From: Promicromonospora panici
GTDB taxonomy: Bacteria > Actinomycetota > Actinomycetes > Actinomycetales > Cellulomonadaceae
Direction of reading: 5' to 3'
DNA: 64,000 nt
NCBI RefSeq assembly: GCF_900608595.1
Contig: NZ_UWYY01000017.1
Coordinates: forward strand, 1-64,000
In this document: piece by piece, positions 24,365 to 33,104 of the stretch
Layout of the letters: each line of letters begins with the position of its first letter
Position numbering within the stretch: position 1 is the first letter of the stretch
The notes under the pieces: model-generated
What the model was told of the DNA's origin: nothing
Databases searched by the model: none
What the model saw: only the letters and a program-made list of their open reading frames with translations
Position numbers and translations under genes: made by a program

Positions 24365-25297
24365 ATGCACAGGCACTACAACGGGCTGAAGACCGCCGCG
24401 CTGTTCGGTGGCATGTGGGCCGTGATCCTCGGGCTCTGGGCGCTCTTCGGGCGGAACACCGGCATGCTGTGGATCTTCGTGCTCATCGGGCTGGGCACGA
24501 CAGCTTACGGCTACTGGAACTCCGACAAGCTGGCGATCCGAGCGATGCGCGCGTACCCGGTCACGGAGCTGCAGGCGCCGGAGATGCACCGCATAGTGCG
24601 CGAGCTCTCGACGGCGGCGCGCCAGCCGATGCCCCGGCTGTACATCTCGCCCACCAAGGCGCCCAACGCGTTCGCCACGGGACGTAACCCGCAGAAAGCC
24701 GCGGTGTGCTGCACGGAGGGCATCCTGCAGCTCCTGAACGAGCGTGAGCTGCGCGGCGTGCTGGGGCACGAGCTCATGCACGTCTACAACCGCGACATCC
24801 TCACGGCATCGGTCGCGTCGGCGCTGGCCGGGCTCATCACGGCACTCGCGCAGTTCCTGCTGTTCTTCGGCGGCGGCGACCGCCGCGAGGGCGGCAACCC
24901 GCTGGCCGCGCTCGCCATGGCGCTGCTCGCCCCGATCGCCGCGATGCTCATCCAGATGGCGATCTCCCGCACCCGCGAGTACGACGCCGACGAGGACGGC
25001 GCCCGGCTCACCGGCGACCCGCTGGCGCTGGCCTCCGCGCTGCGCAAGCTGGAGCTGGGCACGCAGCGCGCGCCGCTGCCGCAGGACCGCGAGCTCACCA
25101 ACGTGTCCCACGTGATGATCGCGAACCCGTTCCGCGGGGCGGGGATCGGCCGCCTGTTCGCCACCCACCCGCCGATGCCGGACCGTATCCGCCGCCTCGA
25201 GGCCATGGCCGGCGGCCCGTCGGGCGGCTACGGCCAGGGCGGGATCGGCGGCCCGACGTCGGACCCGGACTGGGGCACCCCGCCCGGGATGCTCTGA
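24365..25297 (+). CDS. htpX: HtpX-family M48 membrane metalloprotease
   Basis: A 310-residue membrane zinc protease for quality control of membrane proteins. I start at ATG 24365, with AAAGGAG directly upstream. Two N-terminal membrane helices (residues ~10-48) precede the catalytic motif HELMH (135-139); the third zinc ligand is Glu205 in TREYDAD. Further helices lie at ~150-195. The C-terminal Gly-rich tail ends PPGML. Confidence 0.95.
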   Translation: MHRHYNGLKTAALFGGMWAVILGLWALFGRNTGMLWIFVLIGLGTTAYGYWNSDKLAIRAMRAYPVTELQAPEMHRIVRELSTAARQPMPRLYISPTKAPNAFATGRNPQKAAVCCTEGILQLLNERELRGVLGHELMHVYNRDILTASVASALAGLITALAQFLLFFGGGDRREGGNPLAALAMALLAPIAAMLIQMAISRTREYDADEDGARLTGDPLALASALRKLELGTQRAPLPQDRELTNVSHVMIANPFRGAGIGRLFATHPPMPDRIRRLEAMAGGPSGGYGQGGIGGPTSDPDWGTPPGML

Positions 25298-25425
25298 GCT
25301 CACCCCGGGGTCACCCGGCCGCGGCCCAGGAATGCGTTCGTCGCACCCCGTGGCTGCGGATACGGTGGTCCAGATTCCCACCGGACGTGCAGGGGCGCCC
25401 GGGTATTACGCAGAAGGAGCAACAC

Positions 25426-25920
25426 ATGGCCGACTCGTCGTTCGACATCGTCAGCAAGGTCGACCGCCAGGAGGTCGACAACGCGCTGAACCAGGCCGCC
25501 AAGGAGATCTCGCAGCGGTACGACTTCAAGAACGTCGGTGCCTCGATCACCTGGAGCGGCGAGAGCATAGTGATCGTCGCCAACTCGTCGGAGCGCGTGC
25601 TCGCCGCCCTCGACGTCTTCGAGACCAAGCTGGTCAAGCGCGGCATCTCGCTCAAGGCGATCGACGTCGGTGAGCGCGAGCCCAAGCCGTCCGGCAAGGA
25701 GTATCGCCTCGCCGCGACCCTCAAGGAGGGCCTGGCGGGCGAGTCCGCGAAGAAGGTCACCAAGATCATCCGCGAAGAAGGCCCCAAGGGCGTGAAGACG
25801 CAGATCACGGGTGACGAGGTGCGCGTGACCAGCAAGTCCCGCGACCAGCTTCAGGAGGTCATGGCCCTCCTGAAGGGCTCGGACCTGGACTTCGCCCTCC
25901 AGTTCACGAACTACCGGTGA
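25426..25920 (+). CDS. yajQ: YajQ-family nucleotide-binding protein
   Basis: A 164-residue protein of the YajQ/UPF0234 family, some members of which bind cyclic di-GMP. The start at ATG 25426 follows AGAAGGAG. The family opening SSFDIVSKVDRQEVDNAL, the QRYDFKN motif and the terminal DLDFALQFTNYR are all present. A TTCGTC-N18-TACGGT promoter lies at 25337-25366. No partner genes are adjacent. Confidence 0.95.
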   Translation: MADSSFDIVSKVDRQEVDNALNQAAKEISQRYDFKNVGASITWSGESIVIVANSSERVLAALDVFETKLVKRGISLKAIDVGEREPKPSGKEYRLAATLKEGLAGESAKKVTKIIREEGPKGVKTQITGDEVRVTSKSRDQLQEVMALLKGSDLDFALQFTNYR

Positions 25921-25995
25921 ACATGCAGGTCAGCGGCTCTTTTTGGGCTGGTAGACCGCACGCGGTCCGCAGGTGCGGACGCTGAGCACGGGCTG

Positions 25996-26029
25996 ACGGG
26001 TGGTTGCCGGGATACCGGTGGCCGCCCGT
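25996..26029 (+). terminator. Structured terminator after yajQ
   Basis: In plus-strand RNA, 25996-26010 pairs with 26015-26029 in 15 consecutive pairs including four G-U wobbles, closed by a GATA loop. The wobbles mean the complementary RNA would not fold as well, so it is oriented for yajQ. Confidence 0.6.
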
Positions 26030-26077
26030 TCGGTCTGTCAGGAGGTCTTCGCGGGGCCTCGGTAGCCGGTGCGCCGC

Positions 26078-26254
26078 TTACCGCTCGGTCTCCTCGAGCC
26101 GGAGCGCCTTCTCGGTGAAGTAGTTCACCTCGCCCTTGTCATCCTCGACCCCGACGACGAACTTGCCCGAGGGAGTAGCACGGAGATCGACGACGGTGCC
26201 GCGTCCGCGCAGAGTCAGTACGTGGGCTCCTGGCGTGAAGATCGTATCGCTCAT
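26078..26254 (-). CDS. Conserved-looking 58-residue protein, leaderless
   Basis: Starting at ATG 26254 the product is 58 residues, all beta-like: FTPGAHVLTLRGRGTVVDLRATPSGKFVVGVEDDKGEVNYFTEKALR. A GATAAT -10-like box lies six bases before the ATG and no ribosome site is present, the standard actinobacterial leaderless layout. It resembles a small SH3-like or KOW-like barrel; no family is recognised with confidence. It stands alone between yajQ and the LuxR regulator. Confidence 0.7.
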   Translation of the reverse strand: MSDTIFTPGAHVLTLRGRGTVVDLRATPSGKFVVGVEDDKGEVNYFTEKALRLEETER

Positions 26255-26260
26255 GGGCCG

Positions 26261-26266
26261 ATTATC
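26261..26266 (-). promoter_or_regulatory. -10 of leaderless 58-residue gene
   Basis: GATAAT on the minus strand, six bases before ATG 26254, which places the transcription start at or next to the A of the start codon. Confidence 0.6.
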
Positions 26267-26388
26267 CGGGCGCCAGGCACCGGTCCGCCTCCCCCGTGAG
26301 GCGGAAAATGTCCTTCTCAAGCACCCTCAGCCACCGTCGGGAGGTCAGTCGCCGGAGTGATCCGGCAGGAGCGGGTGCGGCGTCGGGC

Positions 26389-28026
26389 TCACAGGAGGCC
26401 GTGCTCGTACGCGAACGCGCTCGCGGCGGTGCGTGAGCTCACCCCGAGCTTGGTGAAGATGTTCGACAGGTGCCGGGCGACCGTCTTCTCCGACAGGAAC
26501 AGTGCGTCCGCGACCTGCGCGTTCGAACGGCCCGCGGCCACGAGGCGCAGCACCTCGACCTCGCGTGGGCTCAGGCCGCCCGGGGCCCGCGCGGCTCCGA
26601 GCAGACGAGCGCACTCTCGTTCCGCCGGCAGGGCGCCAAGGCGGGCGAACACCGCGCGGGCCGCTCGGAGCTCGGCGTCGGCCGCTGGTTCGTCGCCCTG
26701 CATGCGGTAGGCCCGTCCGAGCAGCGTGCGGCAGCGTGCGACCTCGTACTCCGCGGACAGCGTGGTCCAGGCCGCGACGGCACGGCGCGCGCCTTCCGCG
26801 GCGCTTGCGACGTCCCCGCGGGCCAGTGCCACCTGGGCGGCGGCGCACCCGGCCGCGCCGCGCAGCGCTGGGCTGTCGAACGCGATCGCCAGGCGCCCGA
26901 GCTCCTCCACGAGTGGGGCCGCCTCGTCGACCGCCTCGGCGGCGACGAGGACATCGGCGGCGGCAGGCAGCACCCGGCTGCGCGACACCGGGTCGTGCGC
27001 CTCGTCCAGCTGGCGCCGGGCCGCCCCGACCGCAGCGTCGAGGCGGCCCTCGGCGAGCCACAGCAGCGCCCGGCCCGGCGTCGCGACGTCGCCCGATACT
27101 CCGGCGGCGTCGTACGCCTCGTCCGCGAGCTTGTACTCGCCCAGGATCCGGAGCACGTCGCCCCGTTCCTGGAGGGCCAGCGCGACGGCGGGGTTGCCGC
27201 CCTGCGCCGCATAGCGCTGGACGGCAAGCTCCAGCTCCTCGAGCGCTGGCTCGAAGGCGCCGTTGAGGCGCATGAGCTGGCCCCTGTGCACGGCGCACTG
27301 ACCTGTGAAGGCGACGAGGCCAGGTTGCTCCGCGCACCACGCCGTCAGCGCGTGTGTCCACTCGGCGACGCGGCCGAAGTCCCCGAGCCACGTGCAGGCC
27401 TCGATCATGGAGCAGTAGACGATTCCGGCGACGACGGGTGACACCTCGCCTGCCACGACCCCCACCATGGCCTCGTCCATGATCCGCAGCCCTTCGAGAA
27501 CCTCCCCGGTGTGGGTCAGCAGGCGACCCTCGGCGTTCAGGCCCAGGGCCAGCAGGTCGCCGTCGCCATGACGCTGCCCGTACCCCGTCACCCGGCGGGC
27601 GACGTCGAGCGCTCTCGCCATATCGCCTTCGCCGATGTGCCGGAACATCCTGAGCACCAGGACATGGCCCCGCTCGACGACGTCGCCGTCGACGCTCTCG
27701 AGGAGCCGCTCGGCGCGGGCGACCCAACCGCCCGCGACGGCGGCCTCGCCGCCCTGCGCCAGCACCAGGGCAAGCGTCGATGCGGCGCGGACCGCGGCGA
27801 GCACGTCATCGCCTTCGAGCGCCACCTGGTGGGCCCGCTGTAGCGCCTGGACGCAGTCGTTGCGCCGGCCGAGCAGGAAGGCCGTCGTGGCGAGCGCCAT
27901 GAGGTCGTCGACGTGCAGGTCCTGGCCCGCCTCGGGCGCGAGGTCGGACAGGGCGCGGAAGGCGGAGACCCACTCGCCGCGCTCGAACGCGTCCCGCGCT
28001 CGCTGGAGCTCGTCGACCACGCCCAT
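26389..28026 (-). CDS. LuxR-family regulator with TPR-like sensor region
   Basis: A 545-residue regulator. I start at ATG 28026, with GGGAGG nine bases upstream; the frame extends 45 bases further without support. Residues ~5-470 are repetitive helical pairs rich in Ala/Leu/Arg, like tetratricopeptide repeats, with no Walker motif, so it is not a LAL-type ATPase. The C-terminal 60 residues form the HTH (LSPREVEVLRLVAAGRSNAQVAD). The flavin monooxygenase gene 76 bases upstream on the same strand may be its target or partner, which is inference. Confidence 0.85.
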   Translation of the reverse strand: MGVVDELQRARDAFERGEWVSAFRALSDLAPEAGQDLHVDDLMALATTAFLLGRRNDCVQALQRAHQVALEGDDVLAAVRAASTLALVLAQGGEAAVAGGWVARAERLLESVDGDVVERGHVLVLRMFRHIGEGDMARALDVARRVTGYGQRHGDGDLLALGLNAEGRLLTHTGEVLEGLRIMDEAMVGVVAGEVSPVVAGIVYCSMIEACTWLGDFGRVAEWTHALTAWCAEQPGLVAFTGQCAVHRGQLMRLNGAFEPALEELELAVQRYAAQGGNPAVALALQERGDVLRILGEYKLADEAYDAAGVSGDVATPGRALLWLAEGRLDAAVGAARRQLDEAHDPVSRSRVLPAAADVLVAAEAVDEAAPLVEELGRLAIAFDSPALRGAAGCAAAQVALARGDVASAAEGARRAVAAWTTLSAEYEVARCRTLLGRAYRMQGDEPAADAELRAARAVFARLGALPAERECARLLGAARAPGGLSPREVEVLRLVAAGRSNAQVADALFLSEKTVARHLSNIFTKLGVSSRTAASAFAYEHGLL

Positions 28027-28102
28027 AGCAGGGAACCTCCCAGTCCGACGATAGGCCGGGCTGGCCGTCATGGGGAGCCGGGAGACCGCCGAGCCGGTGG
28101 AA

Positions 28103-29206
28103 TCACCCGCCTACGCGGACCCGGTGGCGGGCGGGTGCGGCGATCCGGCGAGCCAGGTACTCGGCATCGCGCCCGACCCCCGGCAGGACGGTGGAGCTCA
28201 TCGAGTACTGGAATGCGAGCCCGCAGAAGAAGAGGCCCGGCTCCGTCTCGACGACGCCGCGGTACTCGGTGGGCCAGCCGTCCTCTCCGACGACCGGCAG
28301 GTCGATCCAGCCGAAGTCCTGGCGGAAGCCCGTGCACCACACGACGTTGGCGATGTCGAGCACGCGCCCGTCGTCCAGCCGTGGCAGCCCGTCGGTGACG
28401 CCGACGACGCGCGCCTCGATCCACTCGACGCCGCGCGCCGCCAGGTGCTCGCGCTTGACGCGAAGCATCGGTCCGCCATGGTGGCGAACGTGCTTCATCA
28501 TTCGCCGGCCGACCGGGGTGCGCCGCGTCAGCACGTGGCGCCACGCGAAGAACATGACGGGCAGCACGACGTGCAGGCCCCGGGACTCCCACGAGACGGG
28601 AATCCGGCCGGTGTCGCGCCCCACGAGGATGGTGGGCCGCTCCGCCGCGACCTCGTACGCGATGTCACAGCCGGAGTGGGACGCTCCCACCACCAGGGTC
28701 ACACCCGGTGCGAGCTGCGCAGGGCGGGCGTACTCGCTCGAGTGCAGCTGCCGGATCCCGGCGTCGAGTCCCGCGGCGGCGTCGGGCACGTACGGGGCGC
28801 GGCCGAACGTGCCAGTGGCGATCACGACGTTGTCGCACGTGAGAATGTCCTCGCCGACGGTCGCGACAAATCCGGAGCCGTTGGCTCGCCGTGCGAGAGC
28901 TGTCACGCGGGTGCCGGTGCGGACGGGTAGGTCGTGCTGCAGCGCGTACTGCTCGAGGTAGCCGGCGATGTCGTCCTTGCCCGGGAACGACCACGGGTCG
29001 CCGGGAAAGGCGAGACCCGGTAGCCCGCTCGCCTTGGCGGGGGTGTAGAGCCGCAGGCTCTCGTAGTGGCACCGCCAGTTGTCGCCGATCCGGTCGTTGG
29101 CCTCGACGACGAGGCACTCGCGCCCCAGCCGCTGCAGGTGATAGGCAGTCGCGAGCCCGGCCTGGCCGGCGCCGACGACGAGCGTCTCGATGTGCTGTGT
29201 GGTCAT
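28103..29206 (-). CDS. FAD/NADPH flavin-containing monooxygenase
   Basis: A 367-residue class B flavin monooxygenase (CzcO/YUC-like). ATG 29206 follows GGAGG. The FAD motif VVGAGQAGLATAYHL is near the N terminus, the NADPH motif VVGASHSGCDIAYEV near residue 175, and ATGTFGRAP and CTGFRQDF are family markers. The substrate cannot be deduced. It lies just upstream of the TPR-LuxR regulator on the same strand. Confidence 0.88.
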   Translation of the reverse strand: MTTQHIETLVVGAGQAGLATAYHLQRLGRECLVVEANDRIGDNWRCHYESLRLYTPAKASGLPGLAFPGDPWSFPGKDDIAGYLEQYALQHDLPVRTGTRVTALARRANGSGFVATVGEDILTCDNVVIATGTFGRAPYVPDAAAGLDAGIRQLHSSEYARPAQLAPGVTLVVGASHSGCDIAYEVAAERPTILVGRDTGRIPVSWESRGLHVVLPVMFFAWRHVLTRRTPVGRRMMKHVRHHGGPMLRVKREHLAARGVEWIEARVVGVTDGLPRLDDGRVLDIANVVWCTGFRQDFGWIDLPVVGEDGWPTEYRGVVETEPGLFFCGLAFQYSMSSTVLPGVGRDAEYLARRIAAPARHRVRVGG

Positions 29207-29316
29207 GTCGCACCTCCGTGGTCGCCTCGACCGTAGAAAGGCGCCCCGCCACCACACATCGGTCACCCTGCCCATTCCCCCACCCCGCCGGATGGGCAAA
29301 ACCCCCCACGCCCGCT

Positions 29317-29386
29317 TCGTTGAGTGCTGGATCTTCGCCTATTTCCACGCCGGATCGGGGCGAATCTCCAGCACTCAACGAGGTGG
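29317..29386. terminator. Large imperfect inverted repeat after the MFS exporter gene
   Basis: TCGTTGAGTGCTGGA (29317-29331) pairs perfectly with its complement at 29368-29382, and the stem continues inward after a two-base mismatch (TTCGCC with GGCGAA). It lies 2-71 bases after the MFS stop and before the monooxygenase start region, so it should terminate the MFS transcript. Confidence 0.65.
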
Positions 29387-29387
29387 C

Positions 29388-30887
29388 TCAGGCGACCGGA
29401 ACCGGATCCGCCGCCCGCACGGGCTCCGGCTGCTCCGCCTGGGTCAGGGACAGGCCGTCACCGCGCCGGCGGAACAGCAGCGCCGACAGCACAGCACCCA
29501 GGGCGAAGAACCCAGCGCCCCACCAGTACGCGGTCGAGTAGCTTGCGACCGCCGCCTGCACGCCGACCGCCTCGGTCACCGGCGTGTGGGCCGCGAGATA
29601 GTCGGCCGCGGCCGTGGCGGCCAGGGTGTTCAGCAGGGCGGTGCCGATCGAGCCGCCCACCTGCTGGCTCGTGTTCACCATCGCCGACGCGACGCCCGCG
29701 AACTGCCGGTCGACGCCGAGCGTGGCGGTCTGCATCGAGGCGGGCATGATCGTCCCCATCGCGAAGCCGATGATCATCAGCGGGGCGAGGACGTTCGGCA
29801 CGTACGTGCTGGAGGCGTCCAGGAACGTGAGGTCGACCATGCCGATGGCGCCCAGAGTCATGCCGGCCGGCACCATGAGCTTGGGGCCGAACCGGGGCAC
29901 CAACAGGTTGGTCCCGAGCTGCGCGGCGAGCACGAGCATCGCGATCATGGGCAGAAATGCCAGCCCTGTCTGGATCGGCGAGTACCCGAGCGTGAGCTGC
30001 AGGTAGTAGGTGACGAAGAGGAAGATGCCGAACATCCCCGCGCCTGCGATCAGCACCGAGAGGTAGGCGGCGCCGCGGTTCCGGTCGAGGACTATCGAGA
30101 GCGGCAGGAGCGGGTGCGTGGCCCGCGTCTGCCAGGCGGCGAACCCGGCCAGCAGGACGCCGGCAGCGGCCAGCATGCCCCAGGTCAGCGGCGCGTCCCA
30201 GCCGCCGGTCTCGGCGTTCGAGAATCCGTAGACCAGGCCGAAGAGCGCACCGGAGACGAGCACGGTGCCCGGGACGTCCAGCCTCGGCCGGGGTCCGGTG
30301 CGGTTGATGCGCGGGATGAACACGAAAGCCCCGACCAGGGCGATCGCCGCGATGAAGACGTTGATGTAGAGGTTCCAGCGCCAGTCGAGCGCTTCCGTCA
30401 GGACGCCACCGAGGAGCAGCCCGACGGCGCCACCGGCGCCGGCGATCGCGCCGAAGACACCGAAGGCACGAGCGCGCTCTCTCGGAACGGTGAAGGTCGT
30501 GGTGAGCACGGCGAGCGCGGTGGGAGCGAGCAGAGCACCGAACACGCCTTGCAGGGCGCGGGCGGCCACGAGCAGCTCGAACGTGCCGGCGGCGCCACCC
30601 AGCGCCGAGGCGATCGCGAAGCCGATCAGGCCGATGACGAACGTGCGCTTACGGCCGATGAGGTCGGAGAGGCGCCCGCCGAGCAGGAGCAGGCTGGCGA
30701 AGGCGAGGGAGTAGGCGGTGATGACCCACTGCCGTGCGCCGTCCGAGAAGCCGAGGTCGGCCTGGGCCGAGGGGAGGGCGATGTTCACGACCGTCGCGTC
30801 GAGCACGACCATGAGCTGTGCGAGCCCGACCACGACGAGCGTGATCCAGCGACGACTGCCGGTCGCGGGTGTTGAGGTTTCGGACAT
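29388..30887 (-). CDS. MFS multidrug exporter, DHA2 (EmrB/QacA) family
   Basis: A 499-residue drug:H+ antiporter with about 14 membrane helices. Motif A-type GGRLSDLIGRKRTF and motif D1-like LDATVVNIALPSA are present. I choose ATG 30887 over 30899 because the latter lies inside the operator palindrome at 30896-30927. It is divergent from a TetR regulator that probably represses it. The substrate is not inferable. Confidence 0.9.
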   Translation of the reverse strand: MSETSTPATGSRRWITLVVVGLAQLMVVLDATVVNIALPSAQADLGFSDGARQWVITAYSLAFASLLLLGGRLSDLIGRKRTFVIGLIGFAIASALGGAAGTFELLVAARALQGVFGALLAPTALAVLTTTFTVPRERARAFGVFGAIAGAGGAVGLLLGGVLTEALDWRWNLYINVFIAAIALVGAFVFIPRINRTGPRPRLDVPGTVLVSGALFGLVYGFSNAETGGWDAPLTWGMLAAAGVLLAGFAAWQTRATHPLLPLSIVLDRNRGAAYLSVLIAGAGMFGIFLFVTYYLQLTLGYSPIQTGLAFLPMIAMLVLAAQLGTNLLVPRFGPKLMVPAGMTLGAIGMVDLTFLDASSTYVPNVLAPLMIIGFAMGTIMPASMQTATLGVDRQFAGVASAMVNTSQQVGGSIGTALLNTLAATAAADYLAAHTPVTEAVGVQAAVASYSTAYWWGAGFFALGAVLSALLFRRRGDGLSLTQAEQPEPVRAADPVPVA

Positions 30888-30895
30888 GGACCTCA

Positions 30896-30927
30896 CCATA
30901 TACGGAACTCGGCAGTTCCGGATATGG
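30896..30927. promoter_or_regulatory. TetR operator between MFS exporter and its regulator
   Basis: A 32-bp palindrome: 14-base arms CCATATACGGAACT and AGTTCCGGATATGG (13 of 14 complementary) around CGGC. It overlaps the start region of the exporter gene. A second, smaller palindrome TTACCTGGCGGTAA (30941-30954) overlaps a TTGTTC-N17-TAAGGT promoter (30929-30957) reading toward the regulator. Confidence 0.8.
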
Positions 30928-30987
30928 GTTGTTCAATAATTTACCTGGCGGTAAGGTCGAGGCGGACAGAAGAGGAGGGCGCCCGCG

Positions 30988-31608
30988 ATGACGCAGGTCG
31001 ACGAGGCCGAGGTGAAACCGCGCCTCGGACGTAAGAGGGACCACACCCGCGATCCCGAGATCCTGGAAGTCGCGCTCGACGTCCTGGCGGAGACCGGCTA
31101 CGACGGCATGACCATCGACATGGTCGCCACGCGTGCCAAGGCGGGCAAGGCGACCCTCTACCGCAGGTGGCCCTCCAAGGCCGACCTCGTGCTCGATGCC
31201 GTCGCGTGTATGAAGTCCAAGGACATCGACCTCGATGCCCTGCCCGACACGGGCACGCTGCGCGGGGATCTCGTCGCGATGGTCAAGCCGCCGAGCATCC
31301 GTGAGAGCGAGCGCAAGCTCAAGGTGATGGCCGGGATCGCGTCCATGATCGCCCGCAGTCCCGAGCTCGCGGCCGCCGCGCAGAGCGCGCTCGTCGAGCC
31401 GCGCGCCTCTGTCAACCGCATCTTCTTCCGGCGCGCGATCGAGCGCGGCGAGATCCCGGCGGACGCCGACGTCGAGCGGCTGTGCATGATCGGCCCGGCG
31501 ATGGTCGCGTACAGCGTGCTCATGCTGGGCAAGCCCGTGGACCGCGAATTCCTCGTCTCCACCATCGACAAGATCATCCTGCCCGCCGCCCGGCTGCCTA
31601 CCGCCTGA
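30988..31608 (+). CDS. TetR-family repressor of the divergent MFS exporter
   Basis: A 206-residue regulator with a typical HTH (TIDMVATRAKAGKATLYRRW) and a C-terminal TetR_C domain. An AGAGGAGG ribosome site precedes ATG 30988. The divergent arrangement and large palindrome between the genes support local repression relieved by the exported drug. A TauE-like gene follows four bases after its stop. Confidence 0.9.
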   Translation: MTQVDEAEVKPRLGRKRDHTRDPEILEVALDVLAETGYDGMTIDMVATRAKAGKATLYRRWPSKADLVLDAVACMKSKDIDLDALPDTGTLRGDLVAMVKPPSIRESERKLKVMAGIASMIARSPELAAAAQSALVEPRASVNRIFFRRAIERGEIPADADVERLCMIGPAMVAYSVLMLGKPVDREFLVSTIDKIILPAARLPTA

Positions 31609-31612
31609 ACGG

Positions 31613-32356
31613 GTGGTGGTCGACGGCGCGGTCCTGGTCGGCGCGCTCTTCGGCCTGATCTTCGTGAGCGCGGCGCTGCAGTCGCTCTCCGGATTCGGGT
31701 ACGCGCTGCTGAGCGCCCCGCTCCTGACCGCGACCATCGGCGGTGCGGAAGCGGTGTCGACGATCATCATCACCGGCACGGTCTGCGACGTGGCGATCCT
31801 CGCGATGCGGCGCAGCGTCCCGCGGCCCGTCGGCCGGGAGGCATGGGCCCTTGCCGGGTGGTCCGTGCCGGGCATGCTGGTCGGCGCCTGGCTGCTGGCC
31901 TGGCTGCCGGCAACCGGCCTGCAGGTCTTCGTCGCCTGCGTGGTCATCGGCGCCGTGCTGCTGAGGGTGCGCTCGCGTGAACGTGGCGTCGTCGTGCGGT
32001 CCGACTGGGCCGTTCCTGCCGGTTTTCTCTCGGGCGCGCTGAGCACCTCTACCTCGCTCGGCGGCCCGCCCAGCGTGTACTACCTGGTCCATCGGGACCT
32101 GACGCCGCACGCCATGCGCGACACGCTGGTCACCGTCTCGCTGATGCGCCTCCCGTTGAGCGTCGCCGCCCTGGTGATCGCGGGTACGTGGCAGACGTAC
32201 GAGTACTGGCCGCCCCTCGTGGTCGCGGCGCTGCTGGGCCAGCTCGTCGGGGCGCGGGCGTTCCATGCCTTCGGCAGCTCGCGGTACGAGCGCGTGGTGC
32301 TCGCGCTGCTCGTCACGTCCGCGCTGGTGTCGGTGGCGGCTCTGCTGATCGGCTGA
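31613..32356 (+). CDS. TauE/SafE-family membrane exporter
   Basis: A 247-residue membrane protein with about eight helices. It starts at GTG 31613 (or the next GTG), four bases after the TetR stop. The SGFGYALLSAPLL segment and the second-half repeat STSTSLGGPPSVYYL mark the TauE/SafE permease family, which includes sulfite and organosulfonate exporters. The substrate is unknown. Co-transcription with the TetR regulator is likely. Confidence 0.85.
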   Translation: MVVDGAVLVGALFGLIFVSAALQSLSGFGYALLSAPLLTATIGGAEAVSTIIITGTVCDVAILAMRRSVPRPVGREAWALAGWSVPGMLVGAWLLAWLPATGLQVFVACVVIGAVLLRVRSRERGVVVRSDWAVPAGFLSGALSTSTSLGGPPSVYYLVHRDLTPHAMRDTLVTVSLMRLPLSVAALVIAGTWQTYEYWPPLVVAALLGQLVGARAFHAFGSSRYERVVLALLVTSALVSVAALLIG

Positions 32357-32380
32357 CGACGCCGCTTCCTGGGCGCTCGC

Positions 32381-32410
32381 TTGTGCTTAGGCGCACGTCG
32401 GGGCTATATT
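32381..32410 (+). promoter_or_regulatory. Promoter of TetR/TetX-like operon
   Basis: TTGTGC (32381-32386) and TATATT (32405-32410) are separated by 18 bases, one of the best sigma-70-type promoters in the window. The operator palindrome begins at the last base of the -10. Confidence 0.7.
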
Positions 32411-32438
32411 TGGTCGATCGTACAAGACGATCGACCAA
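32410..32438. promoter_or_regulatory. TetR operator (autoregulatory)
   Basis: Perfect 12-bp arms TTGGTCGATCGT and ACGATCGACCAA around ACAAG, covering the transcription start and reaching the ribosome site of the regulator gene at 32451. The position predicts repression by the TetR protein encoded immediately downstream. Confidence 0.85.
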
Positions 32439-32450
32439 GGAGTGCACGGG

Positions 32451-33104
32451 ATGCCCGGTCCGACCAATGCACAGCGTGGCCGAGAGGTGCGTGCACGACT
32501 GCTCGAGGCCGCCAGGGACCTCATCGCGGAGGTCGGCTGGAGCGGCGTGAGCACGCGCGTCCTGGCCGAGCGGGCCGGTGTGCGCTACGGGCTGGTGCAC
32601 TATCACTTCGAGTCGGTCCAGGCACTGCTGCGCCAGGCAACGCTGGAGGCGATGGGCGGGATGCTGGACGGCACGGCCACTCTCCTCGCCGACGCCGCGA
32701 GTCCCGCCGACGGCGTCGAGGCGATGCTGACCGAGCTCGACCGGTACGACGGCTCCGACCCGGCGTCCCTCCTGTTCATCGAGGGCTACCTCGCCGCCAC
32801 CCGGGACCCCGAGCTGCGCGAGCGCATGAGCGACCTGATGGCGAGCTTCCGCACATCGCTCACCACGTGCTTGGCCGAAGCCGGGCACCCGTCCCCGGAC
32901 GGCGCCGCACGGCTGGTCATGGCCGTCTTCGACGGGTTCGTCCTGCACAAGGGGCTGGACCCGGAGCTGTCCGGGTCGCGGATCGCCCCACTTCTGCGTG
33001 TGCTCACCAGCACCGCACCCGCCGAACCGGCCGAGCCCGCCGCAAAGCCCATTGCCGTCGCAAAGCCCACCGAGTCCGCCGAACCGAACGGAGCACGACG
33101 ATGA
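32451..33104 (+). CDS. TetR-family regulator of a flavin-monooxygenase operon
   Basis: A 217-residue regulator. ATG 32451 is used, nine bases after AAGGAG; an upstream GTG overlaps that ribosome site. HTH: GVSTRVLAERAGVRYGLVHYHF. The C-terminal ~25 residues are an Ala/Pro/Glu-rich tail. The stop overlaps the TetX-like gene (ATGA), so both are one operon under the palindromic operator. Confidence 0.9.
   Translation: MPGPTNAQRGREVRARLLEAARDLIAEVGWSGVSTRVLAERAGVRYGLVHYHFESVQALLRQATLEAMGGMLDGTATLLADAASPADGVEAMLTELDRYDGSDPASLLFIEGYLAATRDPELRERMSDLMASFRTSLTTCLAEAGHPSPDGAARLVMAVFDGFVLHKGLDPELSGSRIAPLLRVLTSTAPAEPAEPAAKPIAVAKPTESAEPNGARR

Noticed and set aside
29317..29386. Fourth copy of the 53052/54533/56569 repeat family
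   Set aside because: Structure is similar but the arms (TGAGTGCTGGA) and loop share no sequence with that family.
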